This document shows, piece by piece, positions 16,765 through 25,436 of a stretch of 31,950 bases of DNA. The number at the start of each line of letters is the position of its first letter. Position 1 is the first letter of the stretch. Origin of the DNA: UBA3064 sp016868095 (GTDB lineage: Bacteria > Pseudomonadota > Gammaproteobacteria > Burkholderiales > Burkholderiaceae_E). The DNA lies in the NCBI GenBank assembly GCA_041175665.1, contig JBEDEM010000039.1, forward strand, positions 1 to 31,950, written 5' to 3'. The notes under the pieces are model-generated. The model was given only the letters and a program-made list of their open reading frames with translations. It did not search any database and was not told the origin of the DNA. The position numbers were made by a program, and so were the translations under genes.

Positions 16765-17784
16765 TCAATGATTCAAGTGGTTTAGCGCACCTGATACCAG
16801 CCTTGCCGTGATGTCGACAATCGGGATGACTCGCTCATAGGCCATGCGCGTGGGACCAATCACGCCAAGTGTGCCGACAATTCGACCATCAACCTCATAG
16901 GGGGCCACCACAACCGAGAGTTGATCCATGGGCACAAGCGAGGACTCGCCGCCAATGAAAATCTGCACACCTTTTGCCCGGCTCGATGCATCGAGCAATT
17001 GCAAGAGTGATGTTTTTTGGTCGAACATGTCGAATAAGCGGCGTAAGCGTTCCATGTTGTCAGCCAGATCGCTCACACCGAGTAAATTTCGCTGCCCTGA
17101 GATGACGACCGGATCGACCTCTTCGCTTAGGGCCGATTCAGAGGTTTGAACGGCAGCTTGCATCAAGGCCGAAATATCCAATTGCAAGTGCTGAAGTTCC
17201 TCCCTGAGCTTGCTCTTGATCTCGTCAAAACCCAAGCCAGCGAGATGTTGATTGATGTAATTCGCAGCCTCAATCAATTCCTCTTGCCGATAATCACGAT
17301 CAGTAATCAGGATTCGATTTTGCACATCGCCTTGATCGGTCACGATAATCAGCAAAAATCGTTGGGCATTAAGCCTTAAGAATTCAACTTGCCGGAAGCG
17401 AGAGCTTCGACGTGCGGTCATCACCACGCCGGCGAAGGACGAAAGCGACGATAGTAGGCTCGCCGCCGAGGCGAGAACCCTTTGAGGATCAGCACTTTGC
17501 AGCCGATCCTGCATTTCCTCGGTTTTTTCGACCTCGATAGGCTTGACGGTGAGCAGGCTATCAACAAAAAGCCGATAACCACGAGGCGTGGGAATTCGGC
17601 CCGCCGAGGTATGAGGCGAGGCAATCAAACCCATATCCTCCAGATCGGCCATGACATTACGGATGGTCGCGGGCGATAGGTCAAGCCCGGAATGCCTCGA
17701 TAAGGTTCGAGACCCGACCGGCTGGCCGTCGAGGATATAGCGCTCAACCAGCGCCTTCAGTAGCAAACGAGAACGATGGTCCAT
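16765..17784 (-). CDS. hrcA: Heat-inducible transcription repressor HrcA
   Basis: Repressor that binds CIRCE operators, classically upstream of groESL, and is helped to fold by GroEL. The protein is 339 residues from ATG 17784 (MDHRSRLLLKALV). The N-terminal winged helix includes PVGSRTLSRHSGLDLSPATIRNVMADLE, the standard HrcA signature, and the rest matches the GAF-like and dimerisation regions (VVAPYEVDGRIVGTLGVIGPTRMAY near the end). A TTG at 17793 is an alternative start. No good Shine-Dalgarno is seen before either. No CIRCE motif was found by eye anywhere in the window, so its targets are presumably elsewhere while grpE and dnaK use sigma-32. Confidence 0.97.
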   Translation of the reverse strand: MDHRSRLLLKALVERYILDGQPVGSRTLSRHSGLDLSPATIRNVMADLEDMGLIASPHTSAGRIPTPRGYRLFVDSLLTVKPIEVEKTEEMQDRLQSADPQRVLASAASLLSSLSSFAGVVMTARRSSRFRQVEFLRLNAQRFLLIIVTDQGDVQNRILITDRDYRQEELIEAANYINQHLAGLGFDEIKSKLREELQHLQLDISALMQAAVQTSESALSEEVDPVVISGQRNLLGVSDLADNMERLRRLFDMFDQKTSLLQLLDASSRAKGVQIFIGGESSLVPMDQLSVVVAPYEVDGRIVGTLGVIGPTRMAYERVIPIVDITARLVSGALNHLNH

Positions 17785-17794
17785 GATGACCAAA

Positions 17795-17822
17795 ATTCTA
17801 AGCTCATCTATGGTGTAATCAA
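17795..17822 (-). promoter_or_regulatory. Possible sigma-70 promoter of hrcA
   Basis: On the minus strand TTGATT (17817-17822), 16 bases, then TAGAAT (17795-17800): 4 of 6 and 5 of 6 to the consensus. Transcription would start only a few bases before the hrcA ATG at 17784, giving a nearly leaderless message. This fits the absence of a Shine-Dalgarno, but it could also mean the match is chance. Confidence 0.35.
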
Positions 17823-17826
17823 AGTC

Positions 17827-18720
17827 ATGTCATTGCGCTTTGAAACGATTGCCCTTGTCGGAAGGCCACAAACCCTTGGGCTTGAGAACACGCTTGCGGC
17901 CATGGCTGCCTGGCTTGAGGCCAAAACCCACAAGGTGGTGATCGAGGAATCGATCGCCGAAAGCAAACTGCTCTCGGCATGGAAGTCCTTAAATTTTGCC
18001 GAGATTGCCCAGCAGGCCGATCTGGTCATTTCAGTTGGCGGCGATGGCACCCTATTAGGTGCTGCAAGGCAAATCGGCCCCCAGGAAGTGCCCTTGCTCG
18101 GCATCAACTACGGACGGGTGGGCTTTGTCACCGACATCCCCTTGAGCCAATGGGAAGTGGGGCTACAAACCGTCCTCGCCGGCGATTACGCCATCGAAAG
18201 GCGCGGGCTGATCTCCGCAACCGTAAGCCGCGCAGGCCATCCCGTGTGGTCGACTCTGGCCGTGAACGACGTGGTGGTTAATCGATCCTCGCGAGCCGGC
18301 ATGATTGAACTCGAAGTCGAGGTCGATGGCGAGCACATGGCCACCCAAAGGGCTGACGGCTTAATTGTTGCCAGTCCAACGGGGTCCACGGCCTATGCCT
18401 TGTCTGCCAACGGCCCAATTCTCCATCCGCGGTTGCGAGGCTTCATCATGGTGCCCATAGCCCCGCAATCCTTATCGAATCGACCCATCTGTCTACCCGA
18501 CGATGTGTCGATCACGATTCGCGTTGTCGAAGGTAGGGAGCCAAGAGTCTCAGGCGACATGCAGGTTTTTTCAGACCTGCACATCGACGATGACATCCAA
18601 ATTAAACATGCCCCTCACGCCATGCGGCTTGTCCATCCCAAGGGCTACAGCTACTTCGGCACCCTGCGCTCAAAGCTTAACTGGCACGAACCACCACTCT
18701 ACGAAACAACGAGGCGTTAA
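17827..18720 (+). CDS. nadK: NAD kinase
   Basis: Phosphorylates NAD to NADP using ATP or polyphosphate; cytoplasmic. It has 297 residues from ATG 17827 (MSLRFETIALVGRP), close to E. coli NadK (292). The frame is open back to 17776 but that part would run into hrcA and is not conserved. Motifs: GGDG at 71-74 within LVISVGGDGTLLGAAR, then NYGRVGFVTD, and the substrate block ADGLIVASPTGSTAYALSANGPI. The gene is divergent from hrcA with 42 bases between starts and is followed after 1 base by the GTG of recN, so nadK and recN share a transcript. Confidence 0.98.
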   Translation: MSLRFETIALVGRPQTLGLENTLAAMAAWLEAKTHKVVIEESIAESKLLSAWKSLNFAEIAQQADLVISVGGDGTLLGAARQIGPQEVPLLGINYGRVGFVTDIPLSQWEVGLQTVLAGDYAIERRGLISATVSRAGHPVWSTLAVNDVVVNRSSRAGMIELEVEVDGEHMATQRADGLIVASPTGSTAYALSANGPILHPRLRGFIMVPIAPQSLSNRPICLPDDVSITIRVVEGREPRVSGDMQVFSDLHIDDDIQIKHAPHAMRLVHPKGYSYFGTLRSKLNWHEPPLYETTRR

Positions 18721-18721
18721 C

Positions 18722-20398
18722 GTGCTCAGGAGCCTGCATTTACGCGACTTCGTGATTGTTGCTGAGGTGAGCATGCAGCTTGAGCAGGGTTTTACGGCAT
18801 TTACCGGTGAAACAGGCGCTGGTAAGTCGCTTTTAATCGATGCGCTCGGTCTTTTGAGTGGGGAGCGGGCGGACCCTAAGATGGTCAGACCGGGTAGCAA
18901 GCGGGCTGACCTCGCCGCACACTTCGATCTTGACCCAGGACACCGCATCCATCGCGATCTACGCGACGCCGACATGGAAGGTGACGAGGGAGAATTATTG
19001 CTGCGTCGAACCCTTGACGCCGATGGTCGATCCAAGGCTTATATCAACGGCCATCCGGCAACGATGCAGCAATTGCGAGAGCTTGCGGGCCAACTGATCA
19101 CCACCCACGGCCAGCAGGCCTCGGCCACTTTAACCGGCAGTGAATCGGCAAGATTTTGTCTAGATCGATATGGTTCCCACACCGATCTACTAGACGCTTA
19201 TAGCAAAGGATTTCAACACTACAGCCTGCTTCGCGACCGCTTTGAGCATGCGAAGACACGTCGTGCCGAGGGGCAGCTCAGACTCGAGCAACTGCAATGG
19301 ATGCTTGATAGCTTGCAAGACATACAACCTAAAAAAAACGAATGGGAAGCGATCCAGGCTGAACACCATCGCCTCTCACACGGTGAAAAGCTGATTGAAG
19401 CCATCCATACTGCCCTGGACCAATGTGTGGATGGCGATGATGCTGTGCTAAGTCGGCTTTATCGCATGAGCGCCAAGTTGGCCTCATGCATTGATGTTGA
19501 TCCATCCCTAAGCTCAAGCCTTGAATTGCTTGACAATGCGCGTATTCAACTCGAAGAAGCAGCACAGCAGTTGCGACATGATCTCGAGCGCGCTGAAGCA
19601 GACCCGGCCCGGTTTGCCGAAGTCGAAACCAGAATGAGCCTATTGCACCAAACAGCGCGAAAGTTGAGGCTTGCGCCCGAGGAACTGGCTGAGCGGCAAG
19701 AAGCCTTTCTCGAAGAACGTCGCGAACTGGAAGCGCTTAGCGATGTTGCTGATATTGAAAGGCAAATGAGTGAGGCACTCGAGGAACTGCGCATACTTGG
19801 CATGGCCTTGCGGTCAGCACGGCAGGCTACGGCGCTTAGCCTCTCAGACAGCGTTAACGCCTTGCTTCCAGCACTTGGCATGCCGAAGGCAAAACTAAGC
19901 CTTGTGTTTGACGCGATTGATCCACTGGCTCACGGCATGGATCGCGTGAATTTTTTCTGGCAGGCCCACGCCGGTGCCGAAGCAAGACCTTTGGCGAAAA
20001 CTGCATCGGGCGGGGAGCTATCGCGTATTGCATTGGCGATCAGCACAGCGGCAGCGCAAAGCAATGCCACGCCAACACTCATCTTCGATGAGGCTGACGC
20101 AGGCGTTGGTGGGGCAGTCGGCCAGGCGATCGGCGAATTGATGCGCGAGCTAGGTCAAAGTCGGCAGGTCTTGTGCGTGACCCACCTTCCTCAGGTTGCA
20201 AGCCAGGCCCACCATCAGTTCAAGGTGCTCAAGCGTGAGCAAGATGGCATGACTTATAGCGACGTGCAGGCGCTGGACCCCAAAGCGCGCAGCGAAGAAA
20301 TCGCCCGCATGCTCGGCGGCAAAGCCATCACCGAAACCACCCGCCGTGCCGCCAAAGAAATGTTGCGGCTTGACCGCGCTGGATCTGGGCCAACATAG
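18722..20398 (+). CDS. recN: DNA repair protein RecN
   Basis: SMC-like ATPase used in repair of DNA double-strand breaks. GTG 18722, one base after the nadK stop, gives 558 residues, near E. coli RecN (553); a GAGG lies in the end of nadK. The N-terminal half-site has Walker A GETGAGKS at 29-36. The centre is long coiled coil (about 150-360) with heptad-like Leu/Ala/Glu stretches. The C-terminal half has the ABC signature TASGGELSRIALAI near 429, Walker B TLIFDEADAGVGG, and the CVTHLPQVAS switch region, all typical. No separate promoter or LexA-type site is visible upstream because the gene is joined to nadK. Confidence 0.97.
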   Translation: MLRSLHLRDFVIVAEVSMQLEQGFTAFTGETGAGKSLLIDALGLLSGERADPKMVRPGSKRADLAAHFDLDPGHRIHRDLRDADMEGDEGELLLRRTLDADGRSKAYINGHPATMQQLRELAGQLITTHGQQASATLTGSESARFCLDRYGSHTDLLDAYSKGFQHYSLLRDRFEHAKTRRAEGQLRLEQLQWMLDSLQDIQPKKNEWEAIQAEHHRLSHGEKLIEAIHTALDQCVDGDDAVLSRLYRMSAKLASCIDVDPSLSSSLELLDNARIQLEEAAQQLRHDLERAEADPARFAEVETRMSLLHQTARKLRLAPEELAERQEAFLEERRELEALSDVADIERQMSEALEELRILGMALRSARQATALSLSDSVNALLPALGMPKAKLSLVFDAIDPLAHGMDRVNFFWQAHAGAEARPLAKTASGGELSRIALAISTAAAQSNATPTLIFDEADAGVGGAVGQAIGELMRELGQSRQVLCVTHLPQVASQAHHQFKVLKREQDGMTYSDVQALDPKARSEEIARMLGGKAITETTRRAAKEMLRLDRAGSGPT

Positions 20399-20431
20399 CG
20401 ACGACGATGAACGGCAGCATAAAGGCTGATC

Positions 20432-21364
20432 GTGAGCATTAATTTTGACCTGGCCGACCTGCAAGCCTTTGCAGCGCTCGCCGAACGCGGCAGCTTTCAT
20501 CGCGCGGCAGAGTCCATTCACATCTCCCAACCTGCCTTAAGTCGGCGGATTGAAAAGCTCGAAAACGCGCTTGGCGTGCGGCTATTTGACCGCAGCACAA
20601 GACGCGTGAACCTCACAGCCGTGGGACGCGATTTTGCGAGAAAAGTACGGCTGATTCTTGACGATCTCGATCAAACCCTACTCGGTATCCGCGAGGTCGC
20701 TGCCACACGCATGGGCGAAGTCACTATAGCCTGCGTTCCTTCTGCGGTGTATTATTTTTTGCCGCAAGTCATATCGCGTTACCACGAACGCTATCCACGG
20801 ATTAAGGTCAAGGTCATTGACGACGGCGCCAACGAGGTCTTGAGTGCAGTGGTTAATGGTGAGGTCGATTTTGGCATTAACTATATCGGTCGAGAAGAGC
20901 CCGATATCGAATTTTTAAGCTTTCATGAGGATCGCTTTGTTGTTGCCTGCAGGAAAGATCACCCACTTGCCAAAAAGCCTGCTGTGCGTTGGGCTGAACT
21001 CGGACCTCATGATTTTGTTAGCTTTAGCAAGCGCTCGGGTAACCGGCTTCTTATTGATCTTGCACTTGCCAACACCGAAGGCAGACCGCAAAGCCGTCAT
21101 GAAGTTGTCAATGTTACAACGCTAATTGGCCTGGTTGAAGCAGGACTTGGCGTTGGCGCCGTACCGTCACTTGCTATGCCAGCCTATGATCATCCTACGC
21201 TTTGTAGCGTTGATCTTATTGAACCGGTTGTTAAACGACATCTTGGTTTAATTACACGGAAAGGACGGAGTCTTTCGCCGGCTGCCGATCAGATGTTTAA
21301 GCTCCTGGTTGAGTTAGGTCCGCGGTATCGAGAGCAAGCCAGTCAGGAACCGGAAGCTCGTTAA
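20432..21364 (+). CDS. LysR-family transcriptional regulator
   Basis: A 310-residue LysR-type regulator. The winged helix-turn-helix is at 1-65 (LQAFAALAERGSFHRAAESI followed by HISQPALSRRIEKLE and FDRSTRRVNLT). The effector-binding domain with two Rossmann-like lobes follows from about 90. The start is GTG 20432 with AAAGG upstream. It lies 33 bases after recN on the same strand and converges on the Anbu gene, with which its last 68 bases overlap. LysR proteins usually control a neighbouring divergent gene, but here the divergent neighbour is absent because recN lies upstream in the same direction. The target is therefore unknown; a link with the Anbu cluster is possible but not shown. Confidence 0.93.
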   Translation: MSINFDLADLQAFAALAERGSFHRAAESIHISQPALSRRIEKLENALGVRLFDRSTRRVNLTAVGRDFARKVRLILDDLDQTLLGIREVAATRMGEVTIACVPSAVYYFLPQVISRYHERYPRIKVKVIDDGANEVLSAVVNGEVDFGINYIGREEPDIEFLSFHEDRFVVACRKDHPLAKKPAVRWAELGPHDFVSFSKRSGNRLLIDLALANTEGRPQSRHEVVNVTTLIGLVEAGLGVGAVPSLAMPAYDHPTLCSVDLIEPVVKRHLGLITRKGRSLSPAADQMFKLLVELGPRYREQASQEPEAR

Positions 21365-22061
21365 ACACTTTTCTCAATCCCTGGCCCCAACCTTGTCGCA
21401 AATCACGAAAATATTGATCATCGATATCGATGCGAAAACGTTGCGCAATCTTTAGCTCGTTTTGTTTGACAAGTGCCAAATCAATCGGAAGGCCAACCGA
21501 TAAATTACTTTTAATGGTTGAGTCAAATGAAACCAGCATGCATTTGACCGCTTCTGACATGGCAATTTCTGGCCGAATGACTCGATCCAGAATCGGCTTA
21601 CCGTATTTGCTCTCTCCGATTTGGAAAAAAGGCGTATCGACGGTCGATTCGATGAAATTACCCTGCGGATAGACTAAAAAAAGTCTCGCTTGCTCGCCAC
21701 GCACTTGCCCACCGACTAAAAAGGTTGCGCTGAAGTCAACATCGCTTTGTCCAACGGTCTCGCCCTTGGTGTGCGAAATCACAGCGCGCAAGGTCTCACC
21801 AACCAACTCTGCGACCGAAAACAAGGAATCCATCGCGGTGAGCGCCTTGTCGTGGATCATTTCATGTTTTCGAAGTCGTGACACAACTTGTTGCGTTGTT
21901 GCGAGGTTGCCGCTGTTGAGCAAGACGATCGCTCCTTGTCCGGACTGCTCGAAAATCGACATCTTGCAAAAACTCGAAACATGGTCAACACCGGCATTGG
22001 TGCGCGAATCGGAGGCAAACAATAAGCCCTGCTCGAGCGCGATAGCAACACAATAAGTCAA
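21297..22061 (-). CDS. Anbu (BPH-type) proteasome-like N-terminal nucleophile hydrolase
   Basis: Self-compartmentalising NTN hydrolase related to the proteasome beta subunit; the family is called Anbu, COG3484. It has 254 residues. The start is TTG 22061, which places Thr directly after the initiator Met (MTYCVAIALEQGLLFASDSR). In mature numbering Thr1 is the nucleophile, Asp17 is in SDSR and Lys32 in SFCKM, so the active site is complete. The rest (NSGNLATTQQVV, QGNFIESTVDTPFFQIGESKYGKPILDR) follows the family closely. It is the last gene of a four-gene block with ATP-grasp, alpha-E and transglutaminase-like genes. Published work described ring- or helix-forming Anbu assemblies with unclear substrates. 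Its 3' end overlaps the LysR gene by 68 bases. Confidence 0.93.
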   Translation of the reverse strand: MTYCVAIALEQGLLFASDSRTNAGVDHVSSFCKMSIFEQSGQGAIVLLNSGNLATTQQVVSRLRKHEMIHDKALTAMDSLFSVAELVGETLRAVISHTKGETVGQSDVDFSATFLVGGQVRGEQARLFLVYPQGNFIESTVDTPFFQIGESKYGKPILDRVIRPEIAMSEAVKCMLVSFDSTIKSNLSVGLPIDLALVKQNELKIAQRFRIDIDDQYFRDLRQGWGQGLRKVFNELPVPDWLALDTADLTQPGA

Positions 22062-22168
22062 GGGGCTGGACCTTTACATGAAGGGTTAAGACTTTATACA
22101 ACGATGGTTGAGACTAGCCTGCCGCGATGGCAAAGACTTGTCGCGACTAAGTGCAAAACATGCCCTTG

Positions 22169-23026
22169 TTACTGATTTTGCACCATCTGAGGCTGTGATG
22201 CATGGATCACATCTAAACGCTGAACCTCGGCGCTCGCGTTCATCGATTCATCACCACCGCCCAGCCTGACACCGCGGATAGGACAGGCATCGAGATAGTC
22301 AAGCCCTACGGCAAGCTTCACATGTCCAGAGCCTGCTGCTCTCGCGTTACTGACATCAAAGCTCACCCATCGATTACCAATCCAGGCTTCGGCCCACGCA
22401 TGGCTTGCCACGGCGGCAGACTGCCCGCCGCTCCAGGCGCTGTTATCGCTAGCCTGCACATAGCCACTCACATACCGAGCCGCTAAGCCAAGCACACGAC
22501 AACAAGCAATAAAGGCGTGGGTATGGTCCTGACAGACGCCGCGTGCGGCCTCGAAAGCTTGGGCTGCGCTGAATGAAACCGTGGTTGACCCAGGACTGTA
22601 GGGCATCCGCTCAAGTAAAGCCGAGGCAAGATCGGTGAGACCGAACAAGGGCCGCGCACGAATCATCGCGCGAAGCGGCTCCAAAAATGCGAGCATCTCG
22701 GGGCTGCATTCAGTAAGTGGTGTGGGGCGCTGAAAAACAGCAGCCGGTATAGGACCGAGCGCTTCACCATCTGCGTGATCAAAGACCTCAACCGTACCGA
22801 GCGCCTTAATATCGATCACATGATGCGATTCATCGATGGTTAAGAGGTGGCTCTGGTTCCCATAGGCATCGACAAAGGAGCGCAAGGACCCTGGGGCATG
22901 AAGTTGCCAGTTGATGACCTGTTGATTGAGGCTGCTTGAGGGCGTAAGGCGCAAGACCTGCGCGCTTCGCCGCACTGCCTCACTGTAGCGATACTCGGTT
23001 GTGTGAATAATTTTAAGCGTAGCCAT
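22169..23026 (-). CDS. Transglutaminase-like cysteine protease family protein
   Basis: COG1305-type protein of 285 residues: an N-terminal beta domain (about 1-90, starting with HTTEYRYSEAVRRSAQVLRLTP) and a papain-like core. The triad is present: Cys165 in GVCQDHTHAF, His209 in SHAWAEAW and Asp224 in FDVSNA. Such proteins in bacteria are mostly peptidases or amide-forming or -hydrolysing enzymes. It lacks a signal peptide, so it is probably cytoplasmic like its partners. It is separated by 26 bases from the alpha-E gene and by 107 bases from Anbu. In genomes with this set the four proteins are thought to build and cut a peptide tag or peptide metabolite, which is prediction rather than shown fact. 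Confidence 0.93.
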   Translation of the reverse strand: MATLKIIHTTEYRYSEAVRRSAQVLRLTPSSSLNQQVINWQLHAPGSLRSFVDAYGNQSHLLTIDESHHVIDIKALGTVEVFDHADGEALGPIPAAVFQRPTPLTECSPEMLAFLEPLRAMIRARPLFGLTDLASALLERMPYSPGSTTVSFSAAQAFEAARGVCQDHTHAFIACCRVLGLAARYVSGYVQASDNSAWSGGQSAAVASHAWAEAWIGNRWVSFDVSNARAAGSGHVKLAVGLDYLDACPIRGVRLGGGDESMNASAEVQRLDVIHASQPQMVQNQ

Positions 23027-23052
23027 GGGGAGCGTTTGCCCGGTGGATGGCC

Positions 23053-23994
23053 TTAGCCATGTCGTTCAAGGTAAGCGTGGCCAATCGCAATCCCAACCTC
23101 AGTGTTATATTCAATAAATCGATCCAAGTAATCATATAAACCACGCTCATAAACTTCTTGCAGATCACCATATCGAAGTCTTGCCTGAAGTTGCACGGCT
23201 AAGCGCCTCGCTGCCCTGCCGCTTTGAGAAGGCAATCGCTCTAGAATCTGGCATATTTCGTCGACGCAAAATCTCAATGACCTCGGGACGCGCTCACTAA
23301 AGATGAGCAACTCAGCCACTCGATCCGCATCGATCGCATCACGATAAATATCCTGGTAGGCCTCGAGCGAAGAAACGGAGCGCAAGACTGCACCGAGGCG
23401 GTAGTAGTCTGCAACTAAATCGGCCTGCTCGCGCTGTCTTGTCTTGACCGAAAGAATGCGCGCCGTATTGTCTGCACGCTCGAGATAAGTGCCAAGCCTG
23501 ATAAACAAGTAAGGCTGATCGCGCTGAATCGTCGCAAAAGTAACGCCGCGAAATAAATGCGAGCGTTCCTTGACCCATTCAAAAAAAGCCGAGTCCAGAG
23601 AACTTTCATTATTAAGCATGTGGTTGCGGCGCTGCTGGATTTGCAGCCAGGTATCGTTGATGCATTCCCACATCTCTGCGGTAATTGCACCTCGTACCGA
23701 ACGGGCATTTTCTCTGCATGCGTGAATGCAATTGCTAATCGATGAGGGATGCTTCTCGTCCCAGGCAAGAAACTGGGCGACTTGATCCATACGCAAAGCC
23801 CGACCACTTTCCCGAAAGGCATCCTCGGTATCGGTGATGACCAAAGGTTCGGAAACCGCCAAATCGTCTTGCGATTCGCCTTTGGACGATAAAAGCGCAA
23901 TCGATGAGCACACCTCAAGAATGCGAGCCATGCTTTCGGCTCGCTCCAAATAGCGCGACATCCAGTAAAGCTCAGAAGCAACACGAGCTAGCAT
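23053..23994 (-). CDS. Alpha-E domain protein (DUF403, COG2307)
   Basis: A 313-residue, all-helical protein of the alpha-E family, named for its nearly fixed partnership with circularly permuted ATP-grasp proteins. It begins with LARVASELYWMSRYLERAESMARIL, the family hallmark, and repeats a similar helix later (FIRLGTYLERADNTARIL), which suggests an internal duplication of helical units. No enzyme motif is visible. Its ATG overlaps the TAA of the ATP-grasp gene by one base (TAATG), a sign of coupled translation in fixed ratio. Biochemical function is not known to me; it may be a scaffold or substrate carrier for the ATP-grasp enzyme. Confidence 0.93.
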   Translation of the reverse strand: MLARVASELYWMSRYLERAESMARILEVCSSIALLSSKGESQDDLAVSEPLVITDTEDAFRESGRALRMDQVAQFLAWDEKHPSSISNCIHACRENARSVRGAITAEMWECINDTWLQIQQRRNHMLNNESSLDSAFFEWVKERSHLFRGVTFATIQRDQPYLFIRLGTYLERADNTARILSVKTRQREQADLVADYYRLGAVLRSVSSLEAYQDIYRDAIDADRVAELLIFSERVPRSLRFCVDEICQILERLPSQSGRAARRLAVQLQARLRYGDLQEVYERGLYDYLDRFIEYNTEVGIAIGHAYLERHG

Positions 23995-25436
23995 TAAGGC
24001 AGCTCCCTCTCAAGCACCCAGGTGTCCTTCGTACCACCGCCTTGCGATGAATTCACAACAAGCGAGCCCTCGCGTAACGCAACGCGGGTAAGGCCGCCAG
24101 GCACCATGCGGATATCACGCCCCACCAAAACAAATGGACGCAAATCGATATGGCGTGGCGCAACACCCTGCGCAACATAGGTTGGACAGGCTGACAGCGA
24201 AAGCGTGGGCTGGGCAATGTAGTTGGAGGGATTGGCGCGCAAAACTTTTTCAAAGACCTCGATCTCTTCCCGCGATGCTGCGGGTCCGACCAACATGCCA
24301 TAGCCCCCCGCACCGTGAGCTTCCTTGACGACCAGTTCAGGTAGGTGAGCAAGTACATAATTCAAATCATCGGGACGCCTGCACTGCCAGGTCGGTACAT
24401 TTTCTAGAATCGGCGATTCGCCAAGATAAAAGCGAATCATCTCCGGTACGTAGGGATAAATCGACTTATCGTCTGCAACGCCTGTGCCCAGGGCATTGGC
24501 AATGACCACCTCGCCAAGGCGATAAGCAGCTGCAAGCCCTGGAACGCCAAGCATCGAATCAGCTCGAAAGGCGAGAGGATCGAGAAAGACATCATCTAAT
24601 CGCCGGTAGATGACGTCCACACGTCTAGGCCCGTCGGTGGTTCGCATGTAAACCACGCCCTGCCGAACGAAAAGATCTTGACCCTCGACCAGTTCAACAC
24701 CCATTTGCTTGGCCAGGAAGGCATGCTCAAAGTAAGCGCTGTTGTATCGACCGGGGGTGAGTACAACAACCGTGGGGTCATCAACGAGGCTTGATGAACG
24801 CAAAGTTTGCAATAAGAGCGCAGGATAGTGCTCGACGGGTCTAACGCCAACCCTTCGGAAAAGGTCCGGGAAGAGCCTCATCATCATTTTGCGATTACTC
24901 AGCATGTAGGACACGCCCGATGGCACGCGCAGGTTGTCCTCAAGCACAAAAAACCGGCCATCATTGTGGCGAACAATGTCAACGCCAACCACATGCGCAT
25001 AGGTTTGGTGTGGGAGATTTAGCCCCATCATCATCGGCAGGAATTGCGCATTCGCTAACACCTGCTCGGCGGGAACGACTCCAGCGCGAAGAATCGCTTG
25101 ATCGTGATAAACATCGTGCAAAAAGCGATTTAAGGCTTTCACACGCTGCACAAGGCCCTGCTCCATTAACTCCCATGCATCGGCATCGATGATTCGTGGA
25201 ATCAAATCGGAGGGAATTAGGCGCTCGGTACCACCTTCATCGCCTGATAAAGAAAAAGTAATCCCGATGCGTCGAAACAATAAATCGGCCTCGGCACGCT
25301 TGACCGCCATCGCGTCACCCGACTGCGAAGCGAACCATTGGGCAAAGCTCGCGTAATGCGGACGCACCTCGCCGCTTGCGAGGTACATCTCATCATAGAG
25401 ATCCTCAGACGGGGTCGCGAGAGGGGCGGTGCTCAC
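23994..25436 (-). CDS. Circularly permuted ATP-grasp protein (COG2308)
   Basis: Predicted ATP-dependent carboxylate-amine ligase of the circularly permuted ATP-grasp type. Visible motifs: SGDEGGTERLIPSDLIPRI, FVLEDNLRVPSGVSYML (metal/ATP region, about 164-179), PELVVKEAHGAGGYGMLVGP (about 367-386, the Gly-rich loop) and SSQGGGTKDTWVL near the C-terminus. The GTG at 25436 is chosen because it gives about 480 residues, the usual size, and has GGGA 5 bases upstream. The frame stays open far into fur but that extension is not family-like. With this start the gene overlaps the end of fur by 32 bases. It is the first gene of the alpha-E/transglutaminase/Anbu block. The product it makes is unknown. 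Confidence 0.9.
   Translation of the reverse strand: MSTAPLATPSEDLYDEMYLASGEVRPHYASFAQWFASQSGDAMAVKRAEADLLFRRIGITFSLSGDEGGTERLIPSDLIPRIIDADAWELMEQGLVQRVKALNRFLHDVYHDQAILRAGVVPAEQVLANAQFLPMMMGLNLPHQTYAHVVGVDIVRHNDGRFFVLEDNLRVPSGVSYMLSNRKMMMRLFPDLFRRVGVRPVEHYPALLLQTLRSSSLVDDPTVVVLTPGRYNSAYFEHAFLAKQMGVELVEGQDLFVRQGVVYMRTTDGPRRVDVIYRRLDDVFLDPLAFRADSMLGVPGLAAAYRLGEVVIANALGTGVADDKSIYPYVPEMIRFYLGESPILENVPTWQCRRPDDLNYVLAHLPELVVKEAHGAGGYGMLVGPAASREEIEVFEKVLRANPSNYIAQPTLSLSACPTYVAQGVAPRHIDLRPFVLVGRDIRMVPGGLTRVALREGSLVVNSSQGGGTKDTWVLERELP

Noticed and set aside
15488..17826. CIRCE operator (TTAGCACTC, 9 bases, GAGTGCTAA) near hrcA, grpE or dnaK
   Set aside because: No such inverted repeat was found by eye in these upstream regions. 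Sigma-32 elements explain the heat-shock control instead.
22136..22152. Near-palindrome (core GTCGCGAC) between the transglutaminase-like and Anbu genes, considered as a terminator
   Set aside because: The stem is short, no T-run follows in either direction, and the four genes look functionally linked. It remains only a weak structure.
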